From the NCBI RefSeq assembly GCF_032911225.1, contig NZ_CP136600.1:868001-932000 (forward strand): a DNA stretch of 64,000 nt, in the 5' to 3' direction. The position numbers and the translations under genes were made by a program. Below are positions 19,481-30,439 of this stretch, one piece after another; positions within the stretch are counted from its first letter, which is position 1, and each line of letters starts with the position of its first letter. The stretch is from Thalassotalea fonticola. GTDB taxonomy: Bacteria > Pseudomonadota > Gammaproteobacteria > Enterobacterales > Alteromonadaceae. The notes below the pieces were generated by a model. It was not told the DNA's origin. It did no database searches and saw nothing but the letters and a program-made list of their open reading frames with translations.

Positions 19481-19530
19481 TAAAATTTTTACTATAAAAG
19501 GGTGTTATCACCTAAAAGTTGAGAATTAAA

Positions 19531-19956
19531 ATGAGTAAAAATCTGACCGGTCTTTTTCAAATTACCCAATGGAATGAAGAATGTCATCTAGTGTTTGATG
19601 AAGGTGGGAAACAATGCTGTGCCCAAATAAAGCAAACTTATAGTGGTGATATTGAAGGTGATTCCTCGCTTAAATATTTGATGAACTACAGAACTGAATC
19701 GACAGCGTGTTTTGTCGGCTTTGAAGTGATAAATGCGACAATTGACGGCAAAAAGGGGCGTATAGTATTAAGACACGACGGTGTGTTTGAACAAGGAGTT
19801 GCCAGTAGCCACTTTAAAATTATCAGTGAAAATTGCAGCGATGATTTTAAAGGTATTCATGGCAGTGGCAGCTTTGCTTCAGCTGAGAATGGCCAGGCAA
19901 ACTATCAGTTTGAATTAGGATTTGATGATAATTCAGTGAAAGTTATCGGTATATAG
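19531..19956 (+). CDS. DUF3224 domain protein
   Basis: A 141-residue cytosolic protein matching the DUF3224 pattern: TGLFQITQWNEE at the start, GDIEGDSSLKYLMNY, FVGFEVINATIDGKKGRIVLRHDG, then GIHGSGSF and a final YQFELGFDD. The fold is probably a small lipocalin/allene-oxide-cyclase-like barrel, with function unknown. The start is placed at ATG 19531, not the in-frame TTG 12 bases earlier, because family members begin close to the TG.F strand. Confidence 0.85.
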   Translation: MSKNLTGLFQITQWNEECHLVFDEGGKQCCAQIKQTYSGDIEGDSSLKYLMNYRTESTACFVGFEVINATIDGKKGRIVLRHDGVFEQGVASSHFKIISENCSDDFKGIHGSGSFASAENGQANYQFELGFDDNSVKVIGI

Positions 19957-20050
19957 CTATTTTCTATAAAATGTAAGCAGAAAGCATTTGTTTTCGTAAC
20001 AAATATTTAGCATCATAGTGCTCTCTACATTCTTAGTTCAATAGAGCACT

Positions 20051-23000
20051 ATGTTACCTCGTTTAGACATCACAGACGTTATTGCACCAGTATACCAGCA
20101 ATATATTAAAGCCCTGAAAAAATCCACTTTTTCTGGTGACATTTCTTGTCACTATAGTTCGCGACTTGCCGTTGCTACCGATAACAGTATTTATCAACAA
20201 TTACCGCAAGCTGTTTTACATCCAAAAACAGTGGAAGATATCAAGCTTATCACTCAACTATCTAATCTAGCTGAATTTAATGAAATTAAATTTAGTGCTA
20301 GGGGTGGTGGTACAGGTACCAACGGACAATCGTTAACCCCAGGTATCGTTGTTGATTTATCTAAACACATGCGAAAAATTCTTGATGTCAATGTCGAAGA
20401 GCGTTGGGTAAAAGTACAAGCAGGGGTAATAAAAGATCAACTCAATGAATATTTAAAACCGCTTGGTTATTTTTTCTCGCCAGATTTATCTACCAGTAAT
20501 CGTGCAACCATAGGTGGCATGATTAACACTGATGCTTCAGGTCAAGGTTCATTGGTATACGGTAAGACCTCAGATCATGTATTAGGCTTACGCTGTATAT
20601 TGGCAAGCGGTGATGAATTTAGCACCAAAGCTAAAAGCGTAGCAGAAACGCAAACCTTAATGGCGCAAACCAACCCTATTGCAGATATTTATAAAACCGC
20701 TTATGCGAGTTGTTTGGACAATCGTGACAAGATCATTGCCAAGTTTCCCCGTTTAAACCGATTCTTAACTGGCTATGACCTTGAAAATGTATTTAATGAA
20801 GATTTATCTGAATTTGACTTAGGTCGTTTAATTACCGGCTCTGAAGGCTCTTTAGCCATTGTTGCTGAAGCTAAATTAAACATTACGCCAATTCCAAAAG
20901 TTAGGGCCTTGGTAAATATAAAATACGACAGTTTTGAGTCAGCGTTAAGACATTCACCTGAACTGGTTAATGCTAAGGCTTTATCTGTAGAAACTATTGA
21001 TTCAAGAGTGCTTAATCTGGCCAAACAAGATGTTGTTTGGCATTCAATAAGTGACTTAATTACCGATGTGCCTGAGCGAGTCATGGATGGCATAAATATT
21101 GTTGAATTTACCGGAACTGAGCTTACTGATGTCGAGCAGAAAATAAATGCCTTAAGCAAAACTTTACAAACGAATATTGATAATCAAGAACTGGGTGTTA
21201 TCGGTTTTCAACTTACTTATGATCTGGCCAGCATAAATAAACTTTACGGTATGCGTAAAAAAGCGGTCGGATTATTAGGAAATTCGAAAGGACAGGCAAA
21301 ACCTTTAGCATTCGCTGAAGATACAGCTGTGCCGCCAGAAAATTTAGCTGATTTTATCCTAGAGTTTAGAGCCTTGCTCGATAGTTATGAGCTTGATTAT
21401 GGTATGTTTGGCCATATAGATGCAGGGGTTCTTCACGTAAGGCCGGCCCTAGATATGTGCGACCCACAACAAGAAATAACACTTAGAGAGATATCTGATC
21501 AAGTGGTTGCTTTAACTGCCAAATATGGCGGATTAATGTGGGGCGAACATGGCAAAGGTTACCGTAGTGAATATGGGCCGAAATTTTTCGGTGATGACTT
21601 ATTTACCGAATTAAGACGGATTAAAACAGCGTTCGATCCACTTAATAAAATGAATCCTGGTAAAATTTGTACTCCTATTGACAGTAACGAACAACTTGTC
21701 AGTGTAGATGCGAAAAAGCGCGGCGCATATGACCGCGAAATTCCAATCGAAATTAGAGAGGCTTTGCCTTCAGTGATGAACTGTAATGGTAACGGTTTAT
21801 GCTTTAATTTTGATAGCAAGAGTCCAATGTGCCCATCGAGTAAAATTACCGGTGATAGAAGGCATTCTCCAAAAGGGCGTGCTGGGTTAATGCGTGAATG
21901 GTTACGTTTACTCGCAGATAAAGGTGTTGATTTTAAGCAGTTGCAACGTGAATCTGCGCAAGTGTCAGTAAAATCTATGGCATTAAGAACCTTTAATACC
22001 ATGAAAAGTAAAGTTGGCAGTTACGACTATTCTCATGAAGTTATGGATGCTATGAGTGGCTGTTTGGCTTGTAAAGCCTGTGCTAGTCAATGTCCTGTCA
22101 AAGTTGATGTGCCAGATTTTAAAGCACAATTTGCCCAAGTTTATTATTCAAGATACTTAAGACCGGTTAAAGATCATTTTGTCGGACAAATAGAAAATCT
22201 TGCGCCATTGATGGCAAAACTGCCATCTTTAATAAACTTCTCAATTGATAACCGTTTATTTAGTTGGTTTGGTAAGCATGTTTTAGGCTACGTTGACACG
22301 CCTTTATTGTCTGTGCCTACATTAAGCACCCAGTTAAAGTCGCAAACCTATGATACATTTGATTTAGCTAAATTAACTGGTTTATCAGTAGAAGAGCGGC
22401 AACAGTATGTAATTGTTGTACAAGACCCATTTACTTCTTATTACGAAGCAAACCTTGTTAGTGATATGATGGAAGTTATCGATAAACTTGGTTTTAAGCC
22501 TGTATTGTTGCCATTTATGCCCAATGGTAAGCCACAGCATGTAAAAGGGTTTTTAAGCCAGTTTGCCAAAGCCGCAAATACGGCAAGTGAGTTGTTGAAT
22601 GAAATTCATCAGCTAAACATTCCTATGTTAGGTATGGATGCCTCATTAGTGCTCTGTTATAGAGATGAGTACAAGCAAATTTTAGCTGAAAAACGTGGTG
22701 ATTTTGAAGTAATGCTTAGCCATGAATGGTTAAAGCAGATAATTACCAACGGTCAACCTAATGAACCTAAGTATCTGCCTATTTATCAACTATTTAGTCA
22801 TTGTACTGAAAAAACAGCATTGCCAGCTGCTGAAACTGATTGGCAGTCAATATTTGACTATTTTGGCTTAAAGTTAACAGCAGTTAGTGTTGGCTGTTGT
22901 GGTATGGCTGGCACTTATGGCCATGAAAAACAAAATCAAGCTAACTCTAAGGGGTTATACGAATTAAGTTGGCAACAACCGATTGATACTGGTGATACCG

Positions 23001-23101
23001 CGTATCAATTAGCAACTGGGTTTTCATGTAGAAGTCAGGTTAAAAGGTTAGGACAGAAACAGTTGAAACACCCGATACAAGCATTATTAATGCACCTGTA
23101 A
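20051..23101 (+). CDS. ydiJ: FAD- and Fe-S-containing 2-hydroxyacid dehydrogenase (YdiJ type)
   Basis: A 1016-residue fusion, the normal length for YdiJ. Residues ~60-290 form the FAD-binding PCMH domain (SARGGGTGTNGQSLTPG, TIGGMINTDASGQGS). A FAD-oxidase C-terminal domain follows (HIDAGVLHVRP, then WGEHGKGYRSEY). A ferredoxin-like segment has CLACKACASQCPVKVD near 675-690. The C-terminal CCG-type domain has VGCCGMAGTYGHEKQN near 953-968. E. coli YdiJ oxidises D-2-hydroxyglutarate; a D-lactate or glycolate role is possible. It is convergent with the dehydrogenase gene behind a long hairpin. Confidence 0.93.
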   Translation: MLPRLDITDVIAPVYQQYIKALKKSTFSGDISCHYSSRLAVATDNSIYQQLPQAVLHPKTVEDIKLITQLSNLAEFNEIKFSARGGGTGTNGQSLTPGIVVDLSKHMRKILDVNVEERWVKVQAGVIKDQLNEYLKPLGYFFSPDLSTSNRATIGGMINTDASGQGSLVYGKTSDHVLGLRCILASGDEFSTKAKSVAETQTLMAQTNPIADIYKTAYASCLDNRDKIIAKFPRLNRFLTGYDLENVFNEDLSEFDLGRLITGSEGSLAIVAEAKLNITPIPKVRALVNIKYDSFESALRHSPELVNAKALSVETIDSRVLNLAKQDVVWHSISDLITDVPERVMDGINIVEFTGTELTDVEQKINALSKTLQTNIDNQELGVIGFQLTYDLASINKLYGMRKKAVGLLGNSKGQAKPLAFAEDTAVPPENLADFILEFRALLDSYELDYGMFGHIDAGVLHVRPALDMCDPQQEITLREISDQVVALTAKYGGLMWGEHGKGYRSEYGPKFFGDDLFTELRRIKTAFDPLNKMNPGKICTPIDSNEQLVSVDAKKRGAYDREIPIEIREALPSVMNCNGNGLCFNFDSKSPMCPSSKITGDRRHSPKGRAGLMREWLRLLADKGVDFKQLQRESAQVSVKSMALRTFNTMKSKVGSYDYSHEVMDAMSGCLACKACASQCPVKVDVPDFKAQFAQVYYSRYLRPVKDHFVGQIENLAPLMAKLPSLINFSIDNRLFSWFGKHVLGYVDTPLLSVPTLSTQLKSQTYDTFDLAKLTGLSVEERQQYVIVVQDPFTSYYEANLVSDMMEVIDKLGFKPVLLPFMPNGKPQHVKGFLSQFAKAANTASELLNEIHQLNIPMLGMDASLVLCYRDEYKQILAEKRGDFEVMLSHEWLKQIITNGQPNEPKYLPIYQLFSHCTEKTALPAAETDWQSIFDYFGLKLTAVSVGCCGMAGTYGHEKQNQANSKGLYELSWQQPIDTGDTAYQLATGFSCRSQVKRLGQKQLKHPIQALLMHL

Positions 23102-23105
23102 AAAA

Positions 23106-23151
23106 GAGGGTCAGAGTGAGGTTATTAGCAAATAACCTGACTCTGACCCTC
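23106..23151. terminator. Long bidirectional hairpin between convergent genes
   Basis: Two 21-base arms (23106-23126 and 23131-23151) are complementary except at one position and enclose the four-base loop AGCA. A A-run on the left and TTATTT on the right suit termination in both directions. The outer part reads GAGGGTCAGAGT, which resembles ends of REP-type repeats. Confidence 0.8.
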
Positions 23152-23164
23152 ATTATTTAAGCGT

Positions 23165-24208
23165 TTACTTATGGTCGTTGGCGATAATATCTCTTGCCAT
23201 TTGATCCGCTACAACACCTGTAGGCAAGTTATCTTGCGCTGCTTTTTCAAATACTTGCATTAAGGTATTATAAATATTCTCAACTAAATTAGTCGCTGTT
23301 TTAGCGCAATATTCATCTTCATATATTTCTAAAGCGACATTAATAATACCGCCGGCATTAATTACATAATCTGGCGTGTATAAAATACCCAAATCTTTTA
23401 AGACTTGATCATGACGTGCTTCTGCAAGTTGGTTATTCGCACACCCAGCAACGATAACAGCTTTTAATTGCTTTATTGTCTCATCATTAATGCTTGAGCC
23501 TAAAGCACAAGGGGCAAAAACATCAACGTCTTGGCTATAAATGTCATCTAAACCAACAATGCTTGCATTTAATTCATTAGCTGCTTTATCAAGGGTTTCT
23601 TGATTAATATCGGTAACAATTAATTCAGCACCTTCGGCGTTTAGTTGTTCACATAAAGAATAACCTACGCTACCTAAGCCTTGGACTGCAACTTTTACAC
23701 CTGACAAAGTGTCTTTACCAAGTTTGAATTTAACTGCTGCTTTGATGCCTAAAAGAGTTCCATAAGCAGTAAAAGGCCCAGGGTTACCACTTTTTCCTTC
23801 GAGACCAGAAACAAAGTCTGTCTCTTGATGGGCTATCGCCATATCTGCCGTAGTAATGTTCACATCTTCAGCGGTGTAGTAGCGACCGTTTAGATTGTTT
23901 ACTGCACGCCCAAACGCTTTTAATAATTCTGTTGATTTAAGTTTTTTAGGGTTGCCGATAATTACAGCTTTACCACCGCCTAGTTTTAAGCCTGCCATGG
24001 CATTTTTATAGGTCATACCTTTTGATAAACGTAACACGTCTTTTAATGCATCTGCATCGTTTGAATAATCCCAAAAACGACAACCACCGGCAGCTGGGCC
24101 TAAGTTCGTATTATGTATTGCAATTATTGCTTTTAAACCAGATTGTTCGTCTGAACAATAAACAACTTGCTCGTGGTGATCAAAATCGACTAAATCAAAA
24201 TAGGACAC
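23165..24208 (-). CDS. ldh: Leu/Val/Phe-type amino acid dehydrogenase
   Basis: A 347-residue cytosolic NAD-dependent enzyme that reversibly deaminates branched-chain (or aromatic) amino acids to 2-oxo acids. The N-terminal domain has GLKLGGGKAVIIG with the catalytic Lys region and GPAAGGCRFW. The Rossmann domain has the motif VAVQGLGSVGYSL near 170-182. Length fits leucine dehydrogenases (345-365). The exact preference among Leu, Val and Phe cannot be read. The start ATG 24208 follows CTGGAGAAAA. It is monocistronic. Confidence 0.92.
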   Translation of the reverse strand: MSYFDLVDFDHHEQVVYCSDEQSGLKAIIAIHNTNLGPAAGGCRFWDYSNDADALKDVLRLSKGMTYKNAMAGLKLGGGKAVIIGNPKKLKSTELLKAFGRAVNNLNGRYYTAEDVNITTADMAIAHQETDFVSGLEGKSGNPGPFTAYGTLLGIKAAVKFKLGKDTLSGVKVAVQGLGSVGYSLCEQLNAEGAELIVTDINQETLDKAANELNASIVGLDDIYSQDVDVFAPCALGSSINDETIKQLKAVIVAGCANNQLAEARHDQVLKDLGILYTPDYVINAGGIINVALEIYEDEYCAKTATNLVENIYNTLMQVFEKAAQDNLPTGVVADQMARDIIANDHK

Positions 24209-24448
24209 AGTTTTCTCCAGAATTTAACCCGTTGTTAATAATATTATAACAACCAATTTTTTATGTAATTATAGTGGACGCAACATAGCACTTTAAACGG
24301 TCTCAGGGCTAGTAGTTTATGAATATAAAACTACTCGTGGTTGTTAAGAATTAGTTACAGTTAATTGATAATTATTTCCATAATTTGTGCTTGTCATTAG
24401 GTGGTTTTTCAGCGAGTATTGATTCAACCTATTTTGATGAGAAGTAAT

Positions 24449-24859
24449 ATGTCAGAGCAAATAAACTTAACCGAAGAACAACAAACCGCTTGGGTTAAAG
24501 AACAATACCAAAAAGCAACTAAATACCTAGCAGAAAAAGGTTTAGTGACTGAAAATGTAGCACCAAAAGATAGCCGTTATTTAATACCTGTAGTTGCCGT
24601 ATGGAAACTTAACACATTAGACAAAGAGTCAGTTTGGGTAATAAGTGGTGACTTGCCTTGTGATCATATTCCTACATCTGCAGCTGAAAATGTGCGCGAA
24701 GCCTTACGTAACTTTTCATTGAAGTGGCAATTACAAGCTCAAAATATCGAAAATAATGCTACCGATGAAACTCAGCTCAATTTTGCTAAATTACTTATTG
24801 GTAAGGCAGAAGGGTTGTATCAATTATGTGAAAAAGATGAATTATGGGCTGAAGGTTAA
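24449..24859 (+). CDS. DUF4826 family protein
   Basis: A 136-residue cytosolic protein that looks like the DUF4826 family of marine gammaproteobacteria: NLTEEQQTAWVKEQYQKATK helix, then SRYLIPVVAVWKL and VWVISGDLPCDHIP, then a helical C-terminal half. Function unknown. I placed the start at ATG 24449 after GATGAGAAG; an in-frame start 48 bases upstream has no ribosome site and adds an uncharacteristic segment. It stands alone between oppositely oriented genes. Confidence 0.8.
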   Translation: MSEQINLTEEQQTAWVKEQYQKATKYLAEKGLVTENVAPKDSRYLIPVVAVWKLNTLDKESVWVISGDLPCDHIPTSAAENVREALRNFSLKWQLQAQNIENNATDETQLNFAKLLIGKAEGLYQLCEKDELWAEG

Positions 24860-24915
24860 TTTATCTCAACTTAATGAATTGCCCAATTGTGCTGGCTATC
24901 CATTAAATTAGCAAA

Positions 24916-25389
24916 CTAATGGGACAAGTAAAATCGTTTAAAGTTTATTTGTCCTAATGAACACGTCATGCGCTGCCTTGGCATGCCAGCTTCCATAAAT
25001 ACTGAACCTACGGTTTCAAAACCATGGCGTGCAAAATAGCCCACCGCGTCTAGTGAGCTATTAATATATACTTCTGAAAGGTTGTTGTTTCTAGCTATGT
25101 TGAGAAGGGCATCGATGACTTCTTTGCCCACTGGTGATTTGCGTTTTGACATGACGACACAAACTCTAGAGATTTCACCATGGCTAGTGATCCGCCCTGT
25201 TGCAATAGGCTCTTCGCTTCCTTGTTCAATGACTAAAACGTGATAAGCTTTTCTGTCATGACGATCAAATTCTACGTTATAAGGTATCCGCATTTCATAA
25301 ACAAACACCTTTTCTCGTACTGATTTTAATTGTTGTTTTGCTTGTTTCCAATCGACAACATTTACTTGATACACCACAACAATAGACAC
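24916..25389 (-). CDS. GNAT-family N-acetyltransferase
   Basis: A 157-residue acetyl-CoA-dependent acyltransferase of the GNAT fold. It has the N-terminal strand/helix region with VREKVFVYEMRIPYNVEFDR, the beta4 strand PIATGRIT, the acetyl-CoA-binding segment ISRVCVVMSKRKSPVGKEVI, and the beta5-alpha4 segment YFARHGFETVG. The overall pattern is like ElaA/YjcF-type members. The acceptor substrate is unknown. It is downstream of roxA in the same direction (about 50-base gap), so it may be co-transcribed. Confidence 0.88.
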   Translation of the reverse strand: MSIVVVYQVNVVDWKQAKQQLKSVREKVFVYEMRIPYNVEFDRHDRKAYHVLVIEQGSEEPIATGRITSHGEISRVCVVMSKRKSPVGKEVIDALLNIARNNNLSEVYINSSLDAVGYFARHGFETVGSVFMEAGMPRQRMTCSLGQINFKRFYLSH

Positions 25390-25442
25390 CTACAACGTTC
25401 TTAAAAATTAAGTAAAGCAACTTAATTTAACAAGAATAAATC

Positions 25443-26591
25443 TTAGTTACACTCAAAACACCAGAGCCCCTTATTAATAACTTTAGTTAACAACTGCTGG
25501 TTTTTCAAACAATCCATTGAACTTTCTAGTAAATCTTTCGTAAGAGGTTTTTTGCTAGCTAACAATTTTGCCAACTCCAGGGTGTCAGTATCTACAGGGT
25601 AGTTTTCACCATTAATAAATAAGATTTTGATTTTCGGTTGGTTTACCAAAATGCATTTTAAACCTAGCACTGGATAAAGCTCTTCACCATCAGCTAAAAT
25701 TTCTTTTATTAACTCTATTGATAAAGGTTCGACTGGCACTAATAAATTTAAGGTGTGATGCACACTTGTTAAGTACTTACCTAAAAAGTCTTGCATAACA
25801 GTTTCATTTTTAAACGCTGAATTCATTACTGAATTCAAAAGTTCAAAGTCAGCTTCATGCATCTCTTCAGGTGTTTCTGTTACCACTCTTTTGCTGTCAT
25901 CAAACCTTTGTTCAAATAAATGATTATCTAATTGATAATCAGCAAATGCAGAAATTAGCTCTTGTGCACTTGGCGCTTGAAAACCAACTGAGTAATTAAT
26001 TGAATTATCTAACGCAACGCCGTCGTGTGGATGATTTGGCGGAATATAAAGTAAATCGCCTGGTTCTGTTATTTCATCTATTACTGCACTGAACATCGAT
26101 ACTTGTTTTAAGTCTTCATGAGGTGTTAGGTTTTCCAGTGTTGAGTCTGGCTTGCCAACTTGCCAGCGTCTTTTTCCCTCACCTTGTATAATAAATACAT
26201 CGTATTGATCTAAATGCGGACCTACGCCGCCGCCAGGTGTTGAAAAACTTACCATTACATCATCAATACGCCAGTTTGGAATGAATTTAAATGGCTCAAT
26301 TAGGGCATTTACACCACTTGACCAATGGTTAGTCGCTTGTACTAACAGTGTCCAGTTTTTTTCGCCAAAGCTACTAAAATCATCAAATGGACCATGTTTA
26401 ACATCCCAGTTAGCATTTATGTTACTAATGATCCTAGATTCAATGAAATCCTCCATGGCTAAACCGGCTAACTCATTGGCTTCTATTGGATCTTCAAAAT
26501 TAGCAAAAGCTCCTTTGATGATTAACGGTTTTTTTTGCCAATATTCTGCTAAAAAAGTTTCGGGAGTTAAATCTTTAAAATCTATTATCAT
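25443..26591 (-). CDS. roxA: Ribosomal protein uL16 arginine 3-hydroxylase (RoxA/YcfD)
   Basis: A 382-residue JmjC-type Fe(II)/2-oxoglutarate oxygenase. Iron ligands are visible as His126-x-Asp128 in GPHLDQYDVF and a distal His in GDLLYIPPNHPHDG (187 or 189). The C-terminal part matches the dimerisation and winged-helix region of YcfD, which hydroxylates an arginine of ribosomal protein L16. It lies near purB, as in related genomes. Length is normal (E. coli 373). Confidence 0.94.
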   Translation of the reverse strand: MIIDFKDLTPETFLAEYWQKKPLIIKGAFANFEDPIEANELAGLAMEDFIESRIISNINANWDVKHGPFDDFSSFGEKNWTLLVQATNHWSSGVNALIEPFKFIPNWRIDDVMVSFSTPGGGVGPHLDQYDVFIIQGEGKRRWQVGKPDSTLENLTPHEDLKQVSMFSAVIDEITEPGDLLYIPPNHPHDGVALDNSINYSVGFQAPSAQELISAFADYQLDNHLFEQRFDDSKRVVTETPEEMHEADFELLNSVMNSAFKNETVMQDFLGKYLTSVHHTLNLLVPVEPLSIELIKEILADGEELYPVLGLKCILVNQPKIKILFINGENYPVDTDTLELAKLLASKKPLTKDLLESSMDCLKNQQLLTKVINKGLWCFECN

Positions 26592-26646
26592 GTTGGTTCT
26601 TATTTAAAAGTGTTAGTTTGATTCAAGTTTAGTTAAGTGTGAACAA

Positions 26647-26672
26647 AATAAAAGGCGCTAACGCGCCTTTCA
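26647..26672 (-). terminator. Intrinsic terminator after purB
   Basis: The hairpin AAAGGCGC-TAAC-GCGCCTTT is followed on the minus strand by TTATTTTG, just past the purB stop. Confidence 0.85.
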
Positions 26673-26694
26673 AAACAGTTTGATTAATGAAACA

Positions 26695-28083
<1,389 letters not shown>

Positions 28084-28704
28084 TTAAATTTGTTTAAGTA
28101 GTTGTTGTGCCGTGCTAACAAAAGTACCACGTCTAAATAAAATTGTTCTGCGTTTACCGCCCATTTGTCGCCATAAAACTGTGGCTCTAATACCTGCAAG
28201 TAATAACGCTCTGATGCGATGTTGATTGCCAACTTGTTTTAAAATGTTTGGATCTCCGGCAATTTGAATTTTTGCACCTAAAGGGCTAATTACATCGGTA
28301 TAAATACTGGCCAGTGAATTGCGCATATGCTCACTGTTAAGCTCAAAGTGATCAAGCTGACGAATACATTGGTCGATACGAGAGCCTAGTTCAGCCATTA
28401 CTTTTGGCTTGTTTTGTAATCGTCGCTCTAAATTTAACAGACTAACGATGTAACGGGTGATTTCAGGATCTTTTTTCGGATTTTTGTCACCCAACTGTGC
28501 AACTATCATCATTAATCCATCACTGATGTTAGCAAGCTTATCGTCATATACGTTTAAACAATTTGCCGGGTTGGTGTTCACAATGCTACGCATCATTACG
28601 TTAAATAATTCGTCATCGCAATGATTTTTGCGAGCAATACCTTGTACCATCATCGCTACTTGGCAAATTCCGGCAAAGGTTAATGTTTGATCTTTAATGC
28701 TCAT
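28084..28704 (-). CDS. hflD: High frequency lysogenization protein HflD homologue
   Basis: A 206-residue mostly helical protein matching HflD: TLTFAGICQVAMMVQGIARK at the start, LGSRIDQCIRQLDHF in the middle and RIRALLLAGIRATVLWRQMGG near the C-terminus. E. coli HflD is a peripheral membrane protein that binds the lambda CII activator; its housekeeping role is unclear. The position between mnmA (31-base gap) and purB is the conserved one. Confidence 0.94.
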   Translation of the reverse strand: MSIKDQTLTFAGICQVAMMVQGIARKNHCDDELFNVMMRSIVNTNPANCLNVYDDKLANISDGLMMIVAQLGDKNPKKDPEITRYIVSLLNLERRLQNKPKVMAELGSRIDQCIRQLDHFELNSEHMRNSLASIYTDVISPLGAKIQIAGDPNILKQVGNQHRIRALLLAGIRATVLWRQMGGKRRTILFRRGTFVSTAQQLLKQI

Positions 28705-28735
28705 AATGGCTTTAATTCTTTTCTATCTAGCTTTA

Positions 28736-29881
28736 TTATCTGATCAGGGTGTCGATAATACCGCCACCTAAACAAATTTCATTTTGATAAAATACCACTG
28801 ACTGTCCAGGTGTGACTGAACTTTGTTGCTCAGCAAAAATCACTTGATGATTATCATCGTCTAAACGAGTAATGGTACAAACTACATCATCTTGTCTATA
28901 GCGTGTTTTAACCGTGCATTGCATTTGTTGATTTATTTCTAAATCGAGGCGCGATACCCAATGTAATTGTGATGCAATTAAACCTTTCGAAAACAGACGA
29001 GGGTGTTTGTTACCTTGGCCGACAATTAACACATTGCGTTGCATGTCTTTATCAACGACATACCATGGCTCTTCACCTGCGTCTTTTAAGCCGCCAATGT
29101 GTAAACCTTTACGTTGACCAAGGGTGTGATACATCAAACCTTCGTGTTTACCAACTTCCACGCCCTCAGCAGTTTCAATTACTCCAGGCTGCGCAGGTAA
29201 AAACTTGCCCAAAAAGTCTTTAAATTTTCGCTCGCCGATAAAACAAATACCGGTAGAATCTTTTTTATTGTGAGTAATTAAACCCTCACGCTCGGCAATG
29301 GCACGAACTTCTGGTTTTTCAATATGACCAACGGGGAATAAAGTTTGACCAACTTGCTTATGGCTTAGTGTATATAAAAAGTAACTTTGGTCTTTATTAC
29401 TATCTAAACCGCGCAGCATTTCAAATTTGCCGCTAGCATCAGTTCTACGTTGTACATAATGGCCGGTAGCAATGTAATCTGCGCCTAAGTCTTCACAGGC
29501 AAACTCAAGAAATGCTTTAAATTTAATTTCTTTATTACACATGATATCTGGATTAGGTGTGCGGCCGGCTTTGTATTCTTCTAAGAAGTACTCAAAAACA
29601 TTATCCCAATATTCTGCGGCGAAGTTTATAGTATGTAATTCAATACCAAGTTTTTCACACACTTGTTGAGCGTCTTTAAGGTCATCGGCTGCCGCACAAT
29701 ATTCATCATCATCATCTTCTTCCCAGTTTTTCATAAACAGGCCTTCAACCTGATAACCTTGTTCTAATAACAAGTAAGCCGAAACAGATGAATCAACGCC
29801 GCCAGACATGCCGACGATCACTTTAATATCTTTATTTGCAGTGTTTTGCACGATATGTTGCCCAGTTTTCTCAGTACTCAA
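28736..29881 (-). CDS. mnmA: tRNA-specific 2-thiouridylase MnmA
   Basis: A 381-residue cytosolic enzyme that installs 2-thiouridine at U34 of tRNAs for Lys, Glu and Gln. It has the ATP-binding PP-loop [16 protein letters not shown] near 23-38, and the two catalytic cysteines in [12 protein letters not shown] and [12 protein letters not shown]. It takes persulfide from the TusBCD-TusE relay, whose genes are at 55.0-56.4 kb in this window. It reads with nudJ, hflD and purB. The N-terminus is about ten residues longer than in E. coli; a later start is possible. Confidence 0.97.
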   Translation of the reverse strand: MSTEKTGQHIVQNTANKDIKVIVGMSGGVDSSVSAYLLLEQGYQVEGLFMKNWEEDDDDEYCAAADDLKDAQQVCEKLGIELHTINFAAEYWDNVFEYFLEEYKAGRTPNPDIMCNKEIKFKAFLEFACEDLGADYIATGHYVQRRTDASGKFEMLRGLDSNKDQSYFLYTLSHKQVGQTLFPVGHIEKPEVRAIAEREGLITHNKKDSTGICFIGERKFKDFLGKFLPAQPGVIETAEGVEVGKHEGLMYHTLGQRKGLHIGGLKDAGEEPWYVVDKDMQRNVLIVGQGNKHPRLFSKGLIASQLHWVSRLDLEINQQMQCTVKTRYRQDDVVCTITRLDDDNHQVIFAEQQSSVTPGQSVVFYQNEICLGGGIIDTLIR

Positions 29882-29959
29882 AGACTTTAAATTCCAAGTA
29901 GGTGTAAAAATGGCGCAAATTGTAGCACGTATAGTTAAATCTAACAGTATATATTGCGT

Positions 29960-30415
29960 CTAATATATATTTGTTTTTAGTATTTCTAGAGGGTAGTGAT
30001 TACCATTTAAGTGATCATTCAAACACTCGATAACTAAAGGACTTCTTATTTGGTCGCCTTTAGCAAGCAATTGTTCTTTTGTTAACCATAACGCTTGCAA
30101 AATCTCAGGGTCTTGAGGAGTTGTCTGTGCGAACTCATCAAGCTCTACAACAAAACAAAATCGTAAGAAATGTAAATTTAAATCTTCTCGGTAGTGATAA
30201 TAAATACCACTAATATGATCTGGTGTAACATGTAAGCCTGTTTCTTCTTTAACTTCACGTTTAAACGCTTCGATTAAATTTTCTCCGGCTTCAACATGAC
30301 CTGCTGGTTGATTGTAAACAATGTTTCCTTCATCGACTTCTTCTACGATTAGAAACTTATTCTTATGGAAGATGATCCCGGCAACTGTAGTATTGGGCTT
30401 AAATTGATCAGTCAT
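29960..30415 (-). CDS. nudJ: NUDIX hydrolase, NudJ type
   Basis: A 151-residue protein with the Nudix box GHVEAGENLIEAFKREVKEE (GX5EX7REUXEE) near 40-59. It matches NudJ, which hydrolyses nucleoside di-/triphosphates and thiamine pyrimidine pyrophosphates. The conserved rluE-nudJ-mnmA order supports the assignment. It sits 24 bases downstream of rluE. Confidence 0.92.
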   Translation of the reverse strand: MTDQFKPNTTVAGIIFHKNKFLIVEEVDEGNIVYNQPAGHVEAGENLIEAFKREVKEETGLHVTPDHISGIYYHYREDLNLHFLRFCFVVELDEFAQTTPQDPEILQALWLTKEQLLAKGDQIRSPLVIECLNDHLNGNHYPLEILKTNIY

Positions 30416-30439
30416 AGTAGCTCTTTTAAGACAATGTGA

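Noticed and set aside
24309-24337. Riboswitch or attenuator upstream of ldh
   Set aside because: Only a weak A+T-rich hairpin (AGTAGTTT/AAACTACT) is present; there is no conserved aptamer or leader peptide.
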